Source: Nevskia sp. (GTDB lineage Bacteria > Pseudomonadota > Gammaproteobacteria > Nevskiales > Nevskiaceae). Taken from it: a DNA stretch of 64,000 bases. Location of the stretch: assembly GCA_028291705.1 (NCBI GenBank), contig JAQGNS010000189.1, forward strand, positions 1 through 64,000. Reading direction: 5' to 3'. Of this stretch, positions 49,323-57,874 are shown piece by piece. The position numbers and the translations under genes are program-made. Within the stretch, counting starts at the first letter, position 1. Each line of letters opens with the position of its first letter. The notes under the pieces are model-generated. The model was not told the origin of the DNA. It saw only the letters and a list, made by a program, of their open reading frames with translations, and made no database searches.

Positions 49323-49991
49323 ATGCGTAAAGCAGCAAAGAAAGCTCCGCCGGTTCGAAAGCGCCGTGAACAGCAGCGCTCCATGGACACGCGCGACACG
49401 ATCCTTAAGGCCGCTTTGGCGGAGTTTGCCGATAAGGGGTTCGATGGAGCTAGCATTCGCGTCATTGCCGAGCGTATAGGGCTGATGCACCAGCTGATCA
49501 CCCATCACTTCAAGAACAAAGAAATCCTCTGGCAGGCTGTCGCCGATCATATCTTCGATCGTATTCGTGCTCGGTGGGACGAGCGGGTGCCTGAAGGATC
49601 GAGCCTGTCGCCGATCGAGCGTGTCCGCGAGGAATATCGCACGGTCTTCAATGTGACGTTGGAGTTTCCAGAATTTCATCACTTCATGCTCCGCGAAAGT
49701 CGCCCGGGCAGTCCGCGAATGCCTTGGCTGGCGGAAAAGTACCTCAAACCGCTGATGGGACGTCTGCTACCGCAAATCACCGATGCTCAGGAGCAGGGTG
49801 ACCTGCCTCCCGGTGATCCGGTACTCATTCACTATATGCTGATTGGCATGACTACGGCCCTGTCTTCGCTTGGCGCCGATATGGCCGCGACATCCGGTCG
49901 TACGCCAGAGAACCCGGCGGTGGTGGCCAACTACTGGACGTTACTCGAAGTGGTGATTCTCAATAAAAAACTTTACAAGCGGAAAGTTTAA
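49323..49991 (+). CDS. TetR-family transcriptional regulator (paralog 1)
   Basis: MDTRDTILKAALAEFADKGFDGASIRVIAERIGLMHQLITHHFKNKEILWQAVADH. Confidence 0.95.
   Translation: MRKAAKKAPPVRKRREQQRSMDTRDTILKAALAEFADKGFDGASIRVIAERIGLMHQLITHHFKNKEILWQAVADHIFDRIRARWDERVPEGSSLSPIERVREEYRTVFNVTLEFPEFHHFMLRESRPGSPRMPWLAEKYLKPLMGRLLPQITDAQEQGDLPPGDPVLIHYMLIGMTTALSSLGADMAATSGRTPENPAVVANYWTLLEVVILNKKLYKRKV
49969..49988 (+). promoter_or_regulatory. Palindromic operator copy 5, within the last codons of TetR paralog 1
   Basis: AACTTTACAAGCGGAAAGTT followed by TAAT. Confidence 0.6.
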
Positions 49992-50200
49992 TAGTAGAGT
50001 TTTCTTCGGCTCCCGTGCCTGCGCGCCGGGATCGTTGTGCCGCCCCATGCAGCAGCAGGCTTCAATCGTGATGCCAGCGCAGCCGGCTATGCCGGCTCGT
50101 TTCGAGGCCGAGTCTGAATGGTTGAGGGCGCCCGCAGCTTTCAGTAGGGGAGCCAGGACAGGCTGACGCAGGCTCAACCCAGGCCCCCCTACAGAGCTGT

Positions 50201-50866
50201 ATGAACGCTGTCATCAAACGCAAAACCCCGGCTAGGCGCCGAGAGCAGCAGCGCGCCGTAGAGACCCGCCTGACAATCCTCAAGGCGGCGTTGTCCGAAT
50301 TCGCGGACAAAGGGTTCGACGCTGCCAGCATCCGTACCATCGCCGAACGGACCGGCTTGCGGCACCAGCTGATCACCTACCACTATCGCACCAAGGACGC
50401 TCTGTGGAAGGCCGTTGCCGAGCACGTTTTCACTCGAGTGCGCGAGTTGTGGGACGAGCGCGTTCCGGAAAACGGTCGGATGACACCGATTGAGCGGGTC
50501 CGCGAGGAGTACCGCGCGTTTTTCAACGTCACCCTCGATTATCCCGACCTGCATCACTTCATGCTCAGGGAGAGCCGCCCGGGCAGTTCGCGGATGCCAT
50601 GGCTGGCGGAAAAATACCTGAAGCCGCTGCTTTCCCGGCTGCTCCCGCAGATTGTCGCAGCGCAGGCGGATGGAGAGCTGCCTCCGGGCGACCCCGCACT
50701 GATCCACTACATGTTGGTCGGCATGGCGACCGTGCTGACCTCTCTGGGCGCGGACATGGCCACGACATCTGGTCGGGAACCGAGTGATCCAGCTGTGATT
50801 GCCAATTACTGGACGCTGCTTGAAGCGATCATCCTCAATAAAAAACTTTACAACTGGCAAGTTTAA
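50201..50866 (+). CDS. TetR-family transcriptional regulator (paralog 2)
   Basis: VETRLTILKAALSEFADKGFDAASIRTIAERTGLRHQLITYHYRTKDALWKAVAEHV; highly similar to 49323-49991. Confidence 0.95.
   Translation: MNAVIKRKTPARRREQQRAVETRLTILKAALSEFADKGFDAASIRTIAERTGLRHQLITYHYRTKDALWKAVAEHVFTRVRELWDERVPENGRMTPIERVREEYRAFFNVTLDYPDLHHFMLRESRPGSSRMPWLAEKYLKPLLSRLLPQIVAAQADGELPPGDPALIHYMLVGMATVLTSLGADMATTSGREPSDPAVIANYWTLLEAIILNKKLYNWQV
50844..50863 (+). promoter_or_regulatory. Palindromic operator copy 6, within the last codons of TetR paralog 2 and upstream of monooxygenase operon
   Basis: AACTTTACAACTGGCAAGTT followed by TAATAATAT. Confidence 0.68.
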
Positions 50867-50932
50867 TAATATATTCCCTCCAAATGCGGAACCGGTGTTT
50901 GTTCGCTTACCGCTCAGCTGGAGGAAAAAATC

Positions 50933-52540
50933 TTGGACTCGATCCCTGTCTTGGTCGTCGGCGCCGGCCCTGTGGGCCTGGCGACGGCTTATGAACTGCA
51001 ATCCCGTGGCATTCGCGTGCTGGTCGTCGAACGTAACGCGACAACTACGCGGCATCCCAAAATGGATGTCACGAACGGTCGGAGCATGGAGCACTTCCGC
51101 CGTCTCGGGATCGCAGAGAAGGTTCGCGACGCCGGCGTGTCCCGCGAAAACGTCATGGATGTGGCGTGGGTGACCCGCCTCGGCGAGTGGGAGGTGGCCA
51201 GGTTCAACTATCCCAACGTGCACGACTGGCGTGCGAAAATCGCGGATAACAACGACGGTACTCAGCCGCTCGAACCGTACATGCGGATGAGCCAGATCGT
51301 GCTCGAACCCGTCCTGCGCGATCTGCTGCTGCAGTCTCCGCTCGCGGAGATCCGCTACGGCTGGGCGTTCGAGAGCTTCAAGGAGGACGCCGAGGGCGTT
51401 ACTGTGACGATCCGCTCCGCCGACGGCAAAGCGGAGCAGGTGCGGTGCCAGCTGCTTGCCGGCTGCGACGGGGGCAACAGCCGGGTGCGCGAGCAGATGG
51501 GCATCACCTGCCAGGGTAAATGGTCCATCGTGCAGTTCTACATGATCCACTACCGCACGCCCAACCGCGACCTGATGCAGCGCTTTGGCGTCGCCTGGCA
51601 TTACCAGTCGCCGGTCGGGGGAACCCTCATCGCCCAGGACGACAAGGAAATCTGGACGCTGCACAACATTATTCCGCCGGACGTCGACCCCAAGAGCATC
51701 GATCCGAAGAAGCTGCTGTTCGAATCCCTGGGCTTCGAGTTCGAGGCGGAGATCCTGCAGGCTAACCCCTGGACGCCGCACCTGGTCGTCGCGGACGGCT
51801 ACGGCCGAGGGCGGGTTTGGCTGGGCGGAGATTCCACGCACCAGTACATTCCCACCGGTGGCTATGGCATGAACACTGGTATTGGCGATGCCGTGGATCT
51901 GGGCTGGAAGTTCGCTGCCGTTCTCGAGGGCTGGGGCGGACCAAAGCTGCTCGAAAGCATCGAGGTGGAGCGGCGTCCAGTCGGGCTCGCGAACTGCGAG
52001 GCCGCTGGTTACAACATGGACATCCGCATCAAGATCGCTGAAGCCTATTCACCTCTTGTCCATGAGGATTCCGAAGCCGGAGCGACGGCGCGCGAAGCCT
52101 GGGGTGCGCGGATTCTGGAACTGCTCAACGAGGAAAATGAATCGCTGGGCCTCGAACTGGACTATCGCTATCGCAATTCGCCAATTATTTGCTCCGAAGG
52201 CGACGAGCCGGAGTGGCACCGCTTGAAATTCCAGGCGGGTACTTGGCCTGGGAAACGTGCCCCTCATGTGTTCTTGGAGTCCGGGAAGCCGATCTTCGAC
52301 CTGTTCGGACAGTGGTTCACGCTCCTGCAATTCGACGAGTCCGTCGATGTTTCGGGGATCGTGTCTGCCGCGGCTAACCGTAAGGTACCGCTGAAGGTCG
52401 TACGGGTCGACGACGCTAACGCGCGGCGTATCTATGAACGCGACCTTGTGTTGATCCGGCCCGACCAGCATGTCGCCTGGCGCGGCGACGGCGTGCCGGA
52501 TGACTGCATCGGCATCATTGACCGCGCCCGGGGGGCTTGA
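50933..52540 (+). CDS. FAD-dependent aromatic monooxygenase (MhpA-like)
   Basis: PVLVVGAGPVGLATAYELQSRGIRVLVVERNATTTRHPKMDVTNGRSMEHFRRLGI; GRVWLGGDSTHQYIPTGGYGMNTGIGDAVDLGWKFAAVL. Confidence 0.92.
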   Translation: MDSIPVLVVGAGPVGLATAYELQSRGIRVLVVERNATTTRHPKMDVTNGRSMEHFRRLGIAEKVRDAGVSRENVMDVAWVTRLGEWEVARFNYPNVHDWRAKIADNNDGTQPLEPYMRMSQIVLEPVLRDLLLQSPLAEIRYGWAFESFKEDAEGVTVTIRSADGKAEQVRCQLLAGCDGGNSRVREQMGITCQGKWSIVQFYMIHYRTPNRDLMQRFGVAWHYQSPVGGTLIAQDDKEIWTLHNIIPPDVDPKSIDPKKLLFESLGFEFEAEILQANPWTPHLVVADGYGRGRVWLGGDSTHQYIPTGGYGMNTGIGDAVDLGWKFAAVLEGWGGPKLLESIEVERRPVGLANCEAAGYNMDIRIKIAEAYSPLVHEDSEAGATAREAWGARILELLNEENESLGLELDYRYRNSPIICSEGDEPEWHRLKFQAGTWPGKRAPHVFLESGKPIFDLFGQWFTLLQFDESVDVSGIVSAAANRKVPLKVVRVDDANARRIYERDLVLIRPDQHVAWRGDGVPDDCIGIIDRARGA

Positions 52541-52543
52541 ACC

Positions 52544-53653
52544 ATGACGATGAAATTCAATCCCGATGCTCCAACACATTTCGAGCGTCTTGAGCGACCG
52601 ACTTCGATTGCCAAGGCGGTGGCGATATCGCGACTGATGTTCGAACGGCGCGACGTTGCGGAAATGACGCGCTTCCTGAAGGATTTCGGCTTGGTCCTGG
52701 TCGACGCCCCCAGACCGACGCGCTACTTCAGAGGTTACGGTACCGCAGCTTGGCTGGTCTCGGTGACACCAGCGGATCAGGATCGCTTCGTCGGCTTTGC
52801 CGTCAGCGTTGGAGCCGCGGCGGATCTGTCAGTCCTGTCCAAGGAGGCTGGGGTTGCGATCGAAAGCGCTGGTGGCCCAGGCGGTGGGCAGCGTGTCCGC
52901 CTGACGGATCCAGACGGCCTGATTGTCGATGTCCTGCACGGCGAGGACAGTGTGGCTCACCTGCCGACCCGCCTCAGTCAGATCCCCGCAAATACCCCTG
53001 CCAACCGGGGCCGCATCAATCAGGGCGTACGGACACCGATCGAACCGGCGCCGGTGTTCCGAATAGGGCACGTTGTCTTGCAGCGCCCCGATTTCGCTCG
53101 CTCGTCCACTTGGTACATGCGGCACCTGGGTCTGATTCCCTCGGACGTCCAGCTCCTGGAAGACGGCAAGCCGGCGATGGGCTTCTTCCGCCTCGATCGC
53201 GGCGCTGACCCGACCGACCACCACAGCGTGGCGATCCTCGGAGGTCCGGCAGTCTCGTTGCTCCATGTGTCTTTCGAGACCTTCGACCTAGAATCAATCG
53301 GCCAGGGACATCAGTTTCTGCGCGCGCAGGGATGGACGCCATACTGGGGGATCGGCCGCCACAACCTGGGCAGCCAGATCTTCGACTATTGGAAGGATCC
53401 GGTCGGTGACGAGTGGGAGCACTACGCCGACGGCGACCTGATGGACGCCTCCAATCCCACCGGATACCACGCACTGACGCGCGGGACCCTGTGGGCCTGG
53501 GGCCAGGATCTGCCCGCCTCGATGCGTCCGCCGCTCAAGCTGGAGGAGGTCCCTCACATTCACGCCGCCGGCGGATTCGGAAAGATGGACCTTCAAGCGG
53601 TGAGCGGCCTGATGAAGGCTCTTCTGGCCAAGCCCCGCCCCTGGATGGAATAG
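52544..53653 (+). CDS. VOC-family protein, extradiol ring-cleavage dioxygenase-like
   Basis: Two VOC repeats; metal-ligand pattern GHVVLQRPD…LLHVSFETFD…WEHYADGD (His, His, Glu). Confidence 0.82.
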   Translation: MTMKFNPDAPTHFERLERPTSIAKAVAISRLMFERRDVAEMTRFLKDFGLVLVDAPRPTRYFRGYGTAAWLVSVTPADQDRFVGFAVSVGAAADLSVLSKEAGVAIESAGGPGGGQRVRLTDPDGLIVDVLHGEDSVAHLPTRLSQIPANTPANRGRINQGVRTPIEPAPVFRIGHVVLQRPDFARSSTWYMRHLGLIPSDVQLLEDGKPAMGFFRLDRGADPTDHHSVAILGGPAVSLLHVSFETFDLESIGQGHQFLRAQGWTPYWGIGRHNLGSQIFDYWKDPVGDEWEHYADGDLMDASNPTGYHALTRGTLWAWGQDLPASMRPPLKLEEVPHIHAAGGFGKMDLQAVSGLMKALLAKPRPWME

Positions 53654-53682
53654 GCCGCGACCATTTTTTTGGAGATTTGAAG

Positions 53683-54666
53683 ATGGGAATACTCATTGTT
53701 CGGTATCTGGATGGAAAGAAGATCAAGTGGGGCAGGCTGGAAGGGCCCGCGCCGTCCTCGAAGACCGAAAATCTGGAAGTGGTCCCCTTCGCGGGCAATC
53801 CGCGGACTACATCGGACCTGATCTCTGCCTTCGAGCGCGGCGAACTGCGCGCCGAGAAGAACACGACCATCACCATCGAGGCGAAGCAGCTACGCAGCCC
53901 GATCACGAACGACGCGACCCTGCTCTGCCAGGGACTGAACTACCAGGACCACGCCGCCGAGGCGCAGCAACATATTCGCAAGCAAAACCTTTTCTTCGCC
54001 AAGGCCAGTTCAAGCATTTCTGGGGCCTACGATCCAATCATTCGGCCGAAGGAAGTCGAGCTGCTCGACTATGAGGTTGAATTCGGCGTTGTGATGCGCA
54101 AGACCCTGGATCACGAACTCGAACCTGGGGAGGGGAATTTGGGCACCTACATTGCCGGCGTGGTGCTGGCTAACGACGTGTCCGCGCGAGACGTCATGTT
54201 CGGTGCTTCCTTCCTGCAGTGGTTCCAGGGGAAGAGCTACCGAACGTTCTGCCCGCTCGGACCGGTGCTCTACCTGCTCGAGAAGGACGAGGTCGAAACG
54301 GTTCTTTCGAATCTGGAGATCAAGCTCTGGGTCAATGGAGAGCTGCGGCAGTCGGCGAAGTCCTCGCAGCTGATTTACGGTCCACTCGAAACACTCGGGC
54401 AGCTGTCCGGATTCATGAACCTCAAGGTGGGCGATGTGATTCTGACAGGCACTCCCGGAGGCGTGACATCGCCGGCGTCGCCAAAGCTGGTGGAAATCCT
54501 GAAAACGCAGTTGATGGCGGATGCCCAGCGCAAGCTGGAATTGCGTACGGAAATGACCAAGGGGCGGCCTTTCTTGAAGCCTGGCGATGTGGTTCGTTCC
54601 ACGTTCCACGACCTTCACGCCGACCGATTCCTCGGAGGGCAGGAAAGCCGCATCGTTGCTGGCTAG
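53683..54666 (+). CDS. Fumarylacetoacetate hydrolase family protein
   Basis: LLCQGLNYQDHAAEA; YEVEFGVVMRKTLDHE; GVVLANDVSARD; VGDVILTGTPGGV. Confidence 0.92.
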   Translation: MGILIVRYLDGKKIKWGRLEGPAPSSKTENLEVVPFAGNPRTTSDLISAFERGELRAEKNTTITIEAKQLRSPITNDATLLCQGLNYQDHAAEAQQHIRKQNLFFAKASSSISGAYDPIIRPKEVELLDYEVEFGVVMRKTLDHELEPGEGNLGTYIAGVVLANDVSARDVMFGASFLQWFQGKSYRTFCPLGPVLYLLEKDEVETVLSNLEIKLWVNGELRQSAKSSQLIYGPLETLGQLSGFMNLKVGDVILTGTPGGVTSPASPKLVEILKTQLMADAQRKLELRTEMTKGRPFLKPGDVVRSTFHDLHADRFLGGQESRIVAG

Positions 54667-54684
54667 TTCGATCGGGAGGGCGAG

Positions 54685-55929
54685 ATGACAAGTTCGGCTG
54701 CGGACCCAGGTACGGCCCCGAGGCGACTGAGCGACACGTTGTATTCGGACATGCTGCTGCCTCCAGAGACGATCGAAATCCGGAATGAGGCGAGGGCGTT
54801 TGCCGATCGGGTATTACGGCCGATCGCGCACGAGCTCAATTGCACGCCCGAGCGTGCCGACGCGTTCCGCTTCGATGTTTTTAAGGCGATCGCCGACGCG
54901 GGCCTCTACGAGATTCCCTACGGCAAGGATGTCGGTGGCCGTGGCCTGACCTACCCGACGCTGGGAACTCTGGTCGTCACGGAGGAGCTGGCCTACTACT
55001 CACCGGGCATCGCTTCAGCGATGTACGACGCCCAGGCGATCCTGGTGGGCGGCACACTCAACAGTGCAGGCGGCACTCTGCGCCGGGAATTCCTGCCGCG
55101 CATCGTGCGCGGCGAATTCGTCGCGTCCTTTGCCACCAGCGAACCCGAAGCGAGCACGGACCTGTCGCCTGCGGCGATCCGTACGGTCGCAACACGGGCG
55201 CAGGGCGGCTGGACGCTGAACGGCGTCAAGCGCTGGATCACCAATTCTCCGGCGGCCGAGTTCGTGGTGCTGCTCTGCCGTACCGGCGACCAGTTGTCGA
55301 TGATGTTGGCCAACATGCGCGACCCAGGCGTCAAGGTCTCCGCGCCCGATCTGAAGATGGGCAACCATCCCCAACTCACTGCCGACATCACGTTCACGAA
55401 TGTCTTCGTGCCTGACGAGCATGTGGTCGGCGCCGTAGGCGGCGGCCTCAGGGTGGCTTTGTCGTCACTGATGCTGGGCAGGATGGGCATCGGCGCCGTT
55501 GGTGTCGGTATGGGACAAAGGGCGATGGATGTGGCCACGGACTACATTCAGCACCGGAAAGTTTACGGACGGCCCATCGCCTCATTCCAACACTGGCAAT
55601 TCCGGTTCGCAGAGCTTGCTACGGAACTTGAAACCGCGCGCAGCCTGTACCTCAAGGGCGCCTATGTGCAGGACCGTGGCGGTGATGCCTCGATCCTCGC
55701 TTCGATGGCTAAGGTGAAAGGCAGCGAGACCGCGGTCGATATCGCCAGGCAGGCGATACAGGCCTGCGGTGCCTATGGATTTGCCAGGCATATCAGCGGC
55801 TCCAACGAAAAGTGGCCGCTGGAGGCGATCTACCGCGACGCCAAAATCGGCGAGATCTACGAAGGTGCCAACGAAATCCAGAAATGGATCGTCGCGCGCC
55901 AAATCTTCGGCCGGACAATTACGGGCTGA
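54685..55929 (+). CDS. Acyl-CoA dehydrogenase
   Basis: ASFATSEPEASTDLSPAAIRTVATRAQGGWTLNGVKRWITNSPAAEFVVLLCRT; GYGFARHISGSNEKWPLEAIYRDAKIGEIYEGANEIQKWIVARQI-like C-terminus. Confidence 0.94.
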   Translation: MTSSAADPGTAPRRLSDTLYSDMLLPPETIEIRNEARAFADRVLRPIAHELNCTPERADAFRFDVFKAIADAGLYEIPYGKDVGGRGLTYPTLGTLVVTEELAYYSPGIASAMYDAQAILVGGTLNSAGGTLRREFLPRIVRGEFVASFATSEPEASTDLSPAAIRTVATRAQGGWTLNGVKRWITNSPAAEFVVLLCRTGDQLSMMLANMRDPGVKVSAPDLKMGNHPQLTADITFTNVFVPDEHVVGAVGGGLRVALSSLMLGRMGIGAVGVGMGQRAMDVATDYIQHRKVYGRPIASFQHWQFRFAELATELETARSLYLKGAYVQDRGGDASILASMAKVKGSETAVDIARQAIQACGAYGFARHISGSNEKWPLEAIYRDAKIGEIYEGANEIQKWIVARQIFGRTITG

Positions 55930-55983
55930 GATTGGCTGCAGGCCGGTTCTGATACCGGGCAGGATCGATTGGCACCATCTATA

Positions 55984-56003
55984 TACTTGCCAATCGTAAA
56001 GAT
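55984..56003 (+). promoter_or_regulatory. Palindromic operator copy 7
   Basis: TACTTGCCAATCGTAAAGAT. Confidence 0.6.
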
Positions 56004-56161
56004 AAATAACGAATACTCCTGCGATGCCAAACCGGTATTCATACCGGCAATGGATCCTCTGCAGCCGATGAAATTCATATAAATAGCTGGATTTATCGAC
56101 TTCAATCCCGAATCACTATGTCCGCCGTTCGTCGGCTGCCTGGATTTTGAGCTACCTTATA

Positions 56162-56181
56162 AACTTGACAGACGGCAAGTA
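56162..56181 (+). promoter_or_regulatory. Palindromic operator copy 8 overlapping a TATAAT -10 box, upstream of DUF1329 operon
   Basis: AACTTGACAGACGGCAAGTA immediately followed by TAATG (TATAAT). Confidence 0.75.
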
Positions 56182-56247
56182 TAATGAAATAGTCGGCTCA
56201 GACAGTAGACGCGGCCAAGACCGCGCGACAGTGGAGGAGAAGGCGAG

Positions 56248-56370
56248 ATGGAAGGCGTTATTCAGCTTGCGACGTGCCATCAGTTTTTTTCGCTGGCACC
56301 ACCTTGGATGCTCCAGGTGAGTGCCGCACTCCGCGGTCCGCGCCTCTACTCCGCAACGGTGCCCGCATGA
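56248..56370 (+). CDS. Possible 40-aa small ORF (MEGVIQLATCHQFFSLAPPWMLQVSAALRGPRLYSATVPA)
   Basis: ATG preceded by GTGGAGGAGAAGGCGAG (strong SD-like); between operator 8 and the DUF1329 gene. Confidence 0.3.
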   Translation: MEGVIQLATCHQFFSLAPPWMLQVSAALRGPRLYSATVPA

Positions 56371-56485
56371 CGCAGCCCGGGAATTTCAATTCGAACCAGC
56401 GCGCGACTGGTCAATTCAGCCCTGCCTTGTACTGGCAGTAGCGCCTTAATCCAGATCCAGAAACGAAGTAGAGGAGGAGAACAAC

Positions 56486-57847
56486 GTGTCTACCAGCAGG
56501 ATGTTCATCCTGGCCGCCGTCGCGGCGGCCAGCATCACGGGTCAAGCGATCGCAGCCGTGTCGCCTGACGAGGCGGCCAAGCTCAAGACCACGCTGACCC
56601 CGCTCGGCGCGGAGCGCGCCGGCAATGCCGACGGCAGCATCCCCGCCTGGACGGGCGGCTACACCACGGTTGTTCCCGGCTGGACGCCGGACAAGCCCCG
56701 CCCGGATCCGTTTGCCGACGAGAAGCCGTTGTACTCCGTGACCGGCGAGAACGCCGACAAGTACGGCGACAAGCTGAGCGAAGGCGTCAAGGCGGTCCTG
56801 AAGAAGTATCCCGACTGGCGCATCGATGTGTATCCGACGCACCGCACCGCAGCGGCACCGCAGTACGTCTACGACAACACCTACGCTAACGCCACCCGGG
56901 CCGAGCTCGTCAACGACGGCATCTCCACCAAGGGCGCCTATGGTGGAATCCCTTTCCCGATCGTCAAAACCGGCGCGGAGGCGATCTGGAATCACCTGCT
57001 CTCATGGCACGCCGAAAGCAAGCACCTGTTCGGCGACACGCTGGTGATGACGTCCGACGGCAAACTGGTGTTGGCCTCGACTAGCGACAGCTACATGCAG
57101 TACCCGTATTACGACCACCACAACAGCCTGGAGAAGTTCGGCGACGGCGATTTCTGGTGGCTTGACCAGACCAACGTGGCCCCGCCGTACAAGGCCGGCG
57201 AGCGCCTCCTGGTCCGCGACCCGGTCGACATCGCCAAGGGCCGCAAAGCATGGCAATACCTGGTCGGACAGCGTCGCGTCCGCCTGGCGCCGACGGTGGC
57301 GTTCGACACCCCCAACTTCATTACCTCGGGCGTCGCCAACTTCGATGAGACGTTCATGTTCAATGGCTCCCCCGAGCGCTACACCTGGAAGCTCGTGGGC
57401 AAGAAGGAAATGATCGTTCCCTACAACCAAAACAGGCTGGGAGTGGAAGCCCAGTCAGGGCACGAGGACCAGATTGCCAAGCCGCACTTCCTCAATCCGG
57501 ATCTGACGCGCTGGGAGCTGCACCGCGTCTGGGTCGTCGAAGGCGAGCTCCGGCCCGGCGCGCGTCATACCGAGCCAAAGCGCCGTTTCTACCTCGACGA
57601 GGACACCTGGTTCGCCATGCTGGCCGAGAGCTATGACGCGCAAGGCCACCTCTGGAAGTACTACCAGGCCATCCCCTTTCTCTATCCCGACCTGCCCGGG
57701 GTGGTCTCGGAAAGCGGCGTGGTGTTCAACCTGCTGGACGGGAACTACGTTGTCGATTTCCTGCAGGTCAAGCCGACCAGGTTCATTCCGAACATGCCGG
57801 CCTCCGCGTTCACTCCCGAGGCGATCGCCGCCTCCAGCGTGAAGTAG
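56486..57847 (+). CDS. DUF1329 domain-containing exported protein (LolA-like fold expected)
   Basis: GTG start behind GAGGAGGAG; signal peptide AAVAAASITGQAIAAVSPDEAAKL; GGYTTVVPGWTPDKPRPDPFADEKPLYSVTGENADKYGDKLSEG. Confidence 0.88.
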   Translation: MSTSRMFILAAVAAASITGQAIAAVSPDEAAKLKTTLTPLGAERAGNADGSIPAWTGGYTTVVPGWTPDKPRPDPFADEKPLYSVTGENADKYGDKLSEGVKAVLKKYPDWRIDVYPTHRTAAAPQYVYDNTYANATRAELVNDGISTKGAYGGIPFPIVKTGAEAIWNHLLSWHAESKHLFGDTLVMTSDGKLVLASTSDSYMQYPYYDHHNSLEKFGDGDFWWLDQTNVAPPYKAGERLLVRDPVDIAKGRKAWQYLVGQRRVRLAPTVAFDTPNFITSGVANFDETFMFNGSPERYTWKLVGKKEMIVPYNQNRLGVEAQSGHEDQIAKPHFLNPDLTRWELHRVWVVEGELRPGARHTEPKRRFYLDEDTWFAMLAESYDAQGHLWKYYQAIPFLYPDLPGVVSESGVVFNLLDGNYVVDFLQVKPTRFIPNMPASAFTPEAIAASSVK

Positions 57848-57874
57848 GTCCAGGACCCGTTGCCGGGAGCGCTC

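Noticed and set aside
50189-51841. 550-aa minus-strand ORF over TetR2 and the FAD monooxygenase
   Set aside because: Shadow ORF; both sense-strand genes have strong family motifs.
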